From Pratylenchus scribneri (lineage: Eukaryota; Nematoda; Chromadorea; Rhabditida; Pratylenchidae): a DNA stretch of 64,000 bases. Under the pieces are notes generated by a model, which was not told the DNA's origin, made no database searches, and saw nothing but the letters and a program-made list of their open reading frames with translations. A program made the translations under genes and the position numbers. Below are positions 57,940 through 64,000 of this stretch, one piece after another. The stretch covers positions 1,302,001 to 1,366,000 of the forward strand of contig JAQSEB010000111.1 in NCBI GenBank assembly GCA_030063045.1. Direction: 5' to 3'. Positions within the stretch are counted from its first letter, which is position 1. Each line of letters opens with the position of its first letter.

Positions 57940-60900
57940 TTATTTCTTTTCATTACCATCCTTCTCATTCTCATCAACTTTTTTCTCCTCTTTTTGCAAC
58001 CAACACAATTTCTTGCAAACTGGACAAGCACGGCATTGCAGGAACCTGTGAAAATGATAAATTCCTTGAATGTATTCCCCAATTCCAAATATATTTTTAC
58101 CATTCGGATAAGCATTTATGATGTAAAAGTTCATCGCAATCGGATTTGGTCACCGGTTTATTGTAAACAAAATATTCCAAACAAATTTTGCACTGTTTGT
58201 GACGATCCTCTCGGTTGGGCCAATTCCGTTCCAAAAGATTCACAACTATCCAATGAGAGAATGATTTTGTAATTAATTTGGGCAAATTGGTATTTTCCTT
58301 TAAGCTACGTTCACAAAAACGGAGCCAACGCGTTGGTCTCCAAAAGGAGTATGAGTATGTTCAAAAAAAATTTTTCTAGTTGTCCAAAAAATAATAATTT
58401 TTATACCAAAAAATAGAGCAGACTTTATTGCATTGAATAAGTTAAATTTGAAAATATTTTGAAGAAAAATTAAAAAATTTTGGGATCTCACGGCTGGGCC
58501 AACACGCAGCAAATTCGGCTTTGGCTCCAAAATTTTTAATAATTTTTCTACTTGTCTGAAAATTTTCAAATTTAACTTATCAGATGCAGAAAAGTCAGCT
58601 CTATTTTTTGATATAAAAATTATTATTTCTGGAGAACTAGAAAAAATTTTTTGAACGTACTCAAAATCCTACTCCTCTTGGAGCCAATGCGTTGCTTCTT
58701 TTGTGTGAACTTAGCTTTATGCTATCCCCCAACATTTTAATTTTTATTGAATATGATTTTCTAGAATAATTTTCACTGTTTAAAATGAATCTGAAAGATG
58801 TCTAATCGAACAAATCTTAGATATTTTAGTGTTAAAAATTATATAAAAAATGACTTTTATAAAAAAATTTGGGAGGAGCATAAAGGAAAAGTAGCCGGAA
58901 ATTTCATGTTCCTACCTTTTCTAGGTAAACCACCAAATTTCTTCACCATTGACTCAAAAGAATCCTCATCATTGGCATTTGGCTCTTTTTCTTCCCATTC
59001 TTGATTCTCCTCACTATTTGACTCATCATTACCTGAAAAAGAAGAAATATTAAAATGGATAGTAATTTATATTTAATTGGTCGGAAAAATTTTCGAGTTG
59101 AAAAATAATTTATTTTTAATGGCATATAACTTGGCCAAATATGAGTTTTTAAGGTTTCTAGGGCCCTTGGGGGAATTAATAAAAAATAGATAGACAACTA
59201 AGAAAACTAAGAAAAAATAGTAGCCATTAGATATTGGCTGATTGAGAGAAAAAATGATTAGAAAAATTTTAAGATGGCAATATCTAGCCTTAATCATAGG
59301 GAACGGATAGTTATGCAAATACATATTTTTTTCCTGGACTTGTATCGCTGTAATATGAATATAAAAAGTGTTTATAACTATGTTTGAACGTAAAAAAATG
59401 GTTTTTAAACTGCATATTTTTGCATATTTTCAACTTTTTGTGCATATTTGCATATTTTGCATTTTTTCCGCATATTATGCATATTTTGTCATTTTTAGGG
59501 AAATTTTCAATCAAAAATGCAATAAAAATGAAAATTTTAGAACTGAGATTTAATAAATTGGATTAAATTTGTCAAAAAAATCTTGAAAAGATAAAAAAAT
59601 TTGCATTTTTGGTTTTCAATTGATAAAAATAGCCAATCTTGGCAGCTGAAAATTTTTGGCTGAATAGCGGAGAGAGTAGTCTTTCGAATGCAAACTTACG
59701 TGGGGTCTAAAGTTCGAATCCTGTCACATCCAAATATTTTTTTTGGACGAAAAAACCTATTTAAAGCTATTTTAGGCATTTTTCTCTGAAAATGTAGTAA
59801 AATTGGTTTTGAAAAATTTAAAAAAATTGCTAAAAAGGCAGAAAAATTCAATTTTATTTGCATATTTTTGTGCATATTTTGTAATTTTTGTGCATATTTT
59901 ATACGTATATTTCACTATTTTTAAATGCATAACTATCCGTTCCCTATTAATCATAAACCTATCCTAAGCTCTAACATTTAATTATGGCCAAAAAAAGTTA
60001 ATTTTTGCGATAAATAAACATTTTGACATTTTCAATGTTTTTCTATATAAATATTTCCTATAAAATGTATTTTTTTGTTTCATATCGAATTAAATTTAGT
60101 CTCATAATAAATTCTATTTTTATGTTTTACCACACTTTACTCACTTTGACTGTAGATTGGCCAGTCATTGTTGGTTGGCGCCGGCGGAAATTCTTCTGCT
60201 GCTGGCGGCAATTCTTCTGCTGCTGGCGGCAATTCTTCTGATGGCGCTGATGGCAATTTTTCTTGTGAATGTAATGAAATGAGAGAAATTGATGATGGAT
60301 GCCATGGCAAACAACCGTTGGACAAGACTGAATAATAATAAGTAACTTGGCCAAACATGATTTTTTAAGAATTCCTATACCCACCATTATTAGCCCTAAA
60401 CCCATACTAGATCCTAAACCACCAGGGATTCAATCTGTGCTGATTTGTCAGATTTGTCTGAATTTTCATAATTTTTGGCCTTAACTAGTTGTTTTATGAT
60501 TTAGGGTTAGGTTTAGGACAGGGCTTCTATCAAAAAATTTTCAAATTCAGACAAATGGCACCAAAATTCAGAAATTTTAAAAAATGCTTAAAAATTAAAA
60601 AAAAACATATTTATTCTACCCTAGATTCATTTAAATATCAGATTTTTTCACTTCCACTTAATTATTTAGCTCATTGGATTTTTGTGACGCAAGTTAATTT
60701 AAAAAGGGGAAATATTTAAAATGCCGAAAAAGTAATAATAGATTTTAATGGTTTAGTGGTTTGTCGAGACCCCCAAACCCTATACCCATTCGATAGATCT
60801 CGTCAAGACGCGTCAAATGGTATTATATATTTTGTCATGGTTTGATCAATGTTAAAATAGTTTTGAATCAAAAATTTTTAATACCTTTAATTTTATGCCA

Positions 60901-62144
60901 AAACACAACCAAATATATACCATTCGATGCGCCTTGACGAGATCTATCAAAGGGCATAGGGTTTGGGGGTCTAGAACAAACCACTAAACCGTTAAAATCT
61001 ATTATTAATTTATTCGGCATTTTCAATAATTTATTCGGTAAATTAAATACTATCCAAATTTAAAGTAGAAACAGCCCGATAACGAAAAATTTAATTTGCG
61101 ATATAAAAACCTTTTAGATATTTTCAACATTTTTCGACATTTTAAATATTTCCCATAATAAATTTTTTTTGTTTATACCGCTTAATCTAATTTTTACTCT
61201 CATAATTAATTTAATTTTTAATCCCACAATTTAATTCACATTTATTATTGATTGGTGCCGGTGGCAATTCTTCTCGCGATTTCCATGGTTTGGGAGAATT
61301 TGATGAATGCGATGATGGCAAGCAACCGTCGGACAAGGCTGAATGAAAAGTGGCTATTGAGCCTGAATCTTCTTCCTTTTCTTCATCATTATTCCGCATT
61401 TCATTTTGATTTTGTTGGCCATTATTCGATGGGGATTGGTCTGGCAACAATGGAAAATGGGGTAATGGAGGAAATGGACGACGCCAGCCGGATTTTGGTG
61501 CATTTTGATGAAGCTCATTGATCCGTTGATTTTGATGATGAATGGGTACATTTTCCATGCCAGAATGCTAAAATGGGAATTATTTTTAATAATTTTAATG
61601 GCTAATTTTGGGGTTTTTTACTCTATGGACTAAGAAGTTCTCCAAAATCAGTCAAAATTTTTTGGTCTATAATTTCATAAGATAGCCCGTAAATATTATC
61701 AAAACAACATAAATCCATTGTTCAAGTCATTTAATTTCATTGAAGCCTAAAACAATCCAAACTTTTCCCAATTTCTTACCGTCGATGCACCGTTGCCATT
61801 TTCTTGAATTCCAATTTCCCGATGGCCACATTCCAAATCCACAAAATTTCCATCAGAAAAAATGCCCATTCTTTCCTTCCTTTCATCGAATCCATCATTG
61901 ATTGTGCCATTTTCAAGCTGAAAAATTAGAAAAATTAGAGTTTATATTATGTGCTTAATTATGAGTGAAAATTATAATTAATAAAAAAATTAATTTGGAC
62001 CTTTTGCTGCTGTTTTTTCTCATGTTCCTCCTGTCTTTTTTTCAGCCAATTGCGAAGACAGATACACTCGCGCACACAACAAAAATGCCAAAATGAGACG
62101 ATGAGAAAGCAGAAAATTATCCAACCCAATAAAAGTTCCCACAT
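57940..62144 (-). CDS. Membrane-anchored RING-finger protein (putative E3 ubiquitin ligase)
   Basis: Minus strand, ATG at 62144. Exon 1 (62144-about 61999) has a TM anchor (WIIFCFLIVSFWHFCCV) followed by a charged helix (NWLKKRQEEHEKKQQQK). Exons at about 61918-61780, 61567-61240, about 60335-60165 and 59034-58925 are Pro/Glu/Ser-rich linkers. The C-terminal exons, about 58280-58100 and 58045-57940, form a RING: CKICLEYFVYNKPVTKSDC, then ELLHHKCLSEW, then (after the intron) CRACPVCKKLC, ending at the TAA at 57940-57942. RING proteins of this type transfer ubiquitin near membranes; substrates are unknown. In the C-x-H-x-x-H-x-x-C motif the first His appears to be Glu (CDELLHHKC). Two exons encode similar LSxGCLP...ELPPAP segments. 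Three transposon-like elements lie in its introns. Confidence 0.62.
58297..58718. mobile_element. MITE-like element with long inverted arms
   Basis: Left end TAAGCTACGTTCACAAAAAC followed by GGAGCCAACGCGTTG. Right end CAATGCGTTGCTTCTTTTGT followed by GTGAACTTAGCTTTA. The arms continue inside with TTTTTTCTAGTTGTCC against GGAGAACTAGAAAAAATTTT. It lies in an intron of the RING-finger gene. Confidence 0.75.
59299..59944. mobile_element. Non-autonomous element with GGGAACGGATAGTTATGCA ends
   Basis: The left end GGGAACGGATAGTTATGCA (59299) is matched by TGCATAACTATCCGTTCCC (59926-59944). The flanks TTAATCATA and TTAATCAT suggest a 7-9 bp target duplication, as in hAT- or Mutator-like elements. 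The interior is rich in GCATATTTT motifs and holds a tRNA-like segment at about 59660-59732. No transposase is visible. It lies in an intron of the RING-finger gene. Confidence 0.7.
59660..59732 (+). repeat. tRNA-like (SINE-type) segment
   Basis: TAGCGGAGAGAGTAG (59665-59679) fits a tRNA A box, and AGTTCGAATCC (59711-59721) is an almost perfect B box 31 bases further on. The cloverleaf is incomplete, so this is a degenerate tRNA or a SINE head rather than a working tRNA. Confidence 0.5.
60720..61035. mobile_element. MITE-like element, CGATAGATCTCGTC family (fullest copy)
   Basis: Left: AAAATGCCGAAAAAGTAATA, then TTTAGTGGTTTGTCGAGACC and CCATTCGATAGATCTCGTCA. Right: the near reverse complements GACGAGATCTATCAAAGGGC, GTCTAGAACAAACCACTAAA and TTATTCGGCATTTT. 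It lies in an intron of the RING-finger gene. Confidence 0.75.
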
Positions 62145-63690
62145 TTTTTGGAAATTTGATAAAAAATAAAAATTTTAGATCTGAAATTTTATAATTGATT
62201 TAATGACTGAAAGATTTCAGCAAAAAATTTTAAAGGAAATTGCGGCGGCGATTGACATTTGAAGAGATGAGAGATGAAGATGACTTTAATTTCGATACTT
62301 AAAAAATGAAAAATAGGGAAATTGCAGAATTAGCACCTGCATGTTTATAAAAATCGACATGATTTTTGAACTTTGCTTAAAAGGGAAGATAGCTTGATTC
62401 AATCTTATTTTTCCACATTCTGCTGCACTGCTGCGGTGATGGGTTTGTTTTTTTGCCATGAGCGCAGCAGCAAGAATGAGTAATGGACTGAACCTAAATG
62501 ATTCACAAATATCCAATCTACTTGGAAATGAAAAAAGAAAGTGGAAGGATAAAATTGGAAGCGGATAAATAAAAAGTTATGGATATGGACAATAGAAAGA
62601 AATGTTCCGTTCATTCTTCATTTTCAACCTTTTTATTAATTTTAAATGTGGATTTTATCCAATGGATGAACATGAAAATGTCACAAATAGAAGAATAAAT
62701 TACATGGAAAATCTTTTGGATTTGCTGTTTATTCTTTATTAATATGAGTATGCGCAATATTAATAAATAATAATACAATGTAATAATAAGTGAAAAAAAG
62801 CAAAATTTTTGCATAAAACTTGAGTCAGTCAGATAATTAAATGTTAAATTATAATTCCATTCTCATGTTTCTTTTACTCTTTTATTACTTTTACCAAACA
62901 CTAAAATGGTCTTTTTATAGCTCCATTCTAGACCAAATAGCAATTGCTGTAAGTTTAGACTTTCCGGTTTTGACTTCAACTTCAAATTCCAATTACAAAA
63001 ATCCAAATCCATCCTTCACCATTTTGAATAAAAATATTAAAATATTTTTAGATGACAATTTGTCCAAAAAAATATTGGAAGAAAAGAATTAAATTTGAGA
63101 GTGTAATGTATTAATCGAGAGGGTTAGAATGCGAAAGAAAATTAAACTGACGTTGAAAAAAGCAAGGCTAGGCTAGCTATAGCTGCCGCTCGCTGCCATT
63201 AATTGCGCTTTTTACTTTTTTGATGGATTTTTATGTTTGCTTTTTTTAATGATTTTTACTTATTCCGAGAATGCTAAAATCGGCAGATCTAAAATAAAAA
63301 TCAATTTGACAATGTAAATAAACGAGAAATTTTTGCCGAGAAATCGGTTTTTTTGATTATAACTTTTTTGTGCTGGATCATAGAATTCTGAACCTTAATG
63401 CGTCGATTGATGCGTAGTTTGTCCGGGTTTTTAGACGGTTTAATACTTTTAATTGTGACTAATTAAATCTAGAAAAATTATATACCATTCGATGCTTGAT
63501 GCATCATGATGATGAGTTCTAAAAAAGGGTATAAAGCTTGGGGGGGGGGGGGAGGGGTCTGGGATCAAGCACAAAAAAGTTATAATCAAAATACCGATCT
63601 ATCGGCAAAAATACTCCCATCCATAAATAAACCCATACATATCCCATTCCATTTCCATATATTACAAATTCTTTTAATCATTTCAACTAA
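62145..63690. other. Mostly intergenic, with a small repeat fragment
   Basis: AT-rich with short frames. At 63380-63510 there are parts of the CGATAGATCTCGTC-family MITE (TACCATTCGATGC). A G12 run is at 63539-63552. I see no gene with support. Confidence 0.35.
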
Positions 63691-63710
63691 TCAATCAATT
63701 TATATTATAG

Positions 63711-64000
63711 AAGAACTTGATAATTATAAAATGAAACATCATCTATTGCTGAAACCATCCCAGAGTTTACAGCTGGATCGACTTGATCCGAATGTTGAAT
63801 CGACAATTATGGCAAATAAAATTGAGCAAATGCGACAGCAATTACAAATGGTTTGCTTTAAGTAAATTTTCTAATATTAAAAACTAATAAACAGAATGGA
63901 ACATCGCATTCGAATTCGGCGGCGATGAATGAGAATGGCAAAATAGCAGAAATGAAAAAGAAACAACAACTCGGCAAAAGATACAGTGGTATATGGGGCG
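63711..64000 (+). CDS. 5' part of an unidentified gene (cut by the window end)
   Basis: An exon at about 63711-63849 encodes KHHLLLKPSQSLQLDRLDPN and IEQMRQQLQM, with an acceptor-like site before it. After a GT-AG intron a second exon (about 63895 onward) gives NGTSHSNSAAMNENGKIAEM and KKKQQLGKRYSG, and stays open at the window end. The helix-rich composition suggests a coiled-coil protein. The start and family cannot be told from this part. Confidence 0.4.

Noticed and set aside
1..64000. CRISPR arrays, bacterial operons or phage genes
   Set aside because: No regularly spaced direct repeats with unique spacers, no ribosome-binding-site-linked gene clusters; the DNA is intron-rich eukaryotic.
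1..64000. Retrotransposon with reverse transcriptase
   Set aside because: No reverse transcriptase, integrase or LTR pair seen; the mobile DNA here is of TIR type.

Overview
The window looks like nematode nuclear DNA. It is A+T rich, and its genes are split into small exons by introns that are often 40-60 bp and end in TTTTCAG. The protein set is nematode-like: three nuclear receptors of the expanded type, a NETO/SOL-2-like CUB protein, a peptide precursor with a KR cleavage site, and a chemoreceptor-like 7TM gene. Composition, short introns and many small inverted-repeat elements suggest a tylenchid such as a root-knot nematode (Meloidogyne-like). The genus is an inference. All gene models were spliced by eye from frame, GT-AG sites and family similarity, so outer boundaries are firmer than some internal exons.

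Left third (1-22 kb): a PPPDE/DeSI-type isopeptidase-like gene, then a long RPGRIP1L/MKS-5-like ciliary transition-zone gene (3.0-15.4 kb). One intron of the latter holds a dead Tc1/mariner element and a small oppositely oriented secreted-peptide gene. A DXO/Dom3Z decapping exonuclease gene follows. An SLC22-type transporter gene on the minus strand carries a 27-bp minisatellite in its first intron.

Middle (21.7-34.9 kb): two GC-rich islands on the minus strand are the most important find. They read as the RNase MRP RNA and the nuclear RNase P RNA, about 275 bp apart, with the same 13-base upstream element and TATA spacing. Around them are a type II membrane protein gene, an F-box-like gene, the CUB-CUB-LDLa-TM (NETO/SOL-2-like) gene with a threonine-tRNA-like sequence in an intron, and a PACRG-like gene.

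Right third (35-64 kb): two tandem nuclear receptor genes (minus), an arrestin-domain gene (minus), a short ATG2-like chorein-N fragment (minus) diverging from a BTB gene (plus), a 7TM receptor gene with an apparent frameshift, and a third nuclear receptor that seems to carry two ligand-binding domains. Then come a small single-pass membrane protein gene, a field of GC-rich mini-hairpins, a membrane-anchored RING-finger gene with several transposons in its introns, and the start of an unidentified gene cut by the window edge.

The genes do not form one pathway. Two (RPGRIP1L-like, PACRG-like) are ciliary, two RNAs and DXO act in RNA processing, and the rest are receptors, transporters and regulators. 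Non-coding space is rich in short inverted-repeat (MITE-like) families, several present in two to five copies here.
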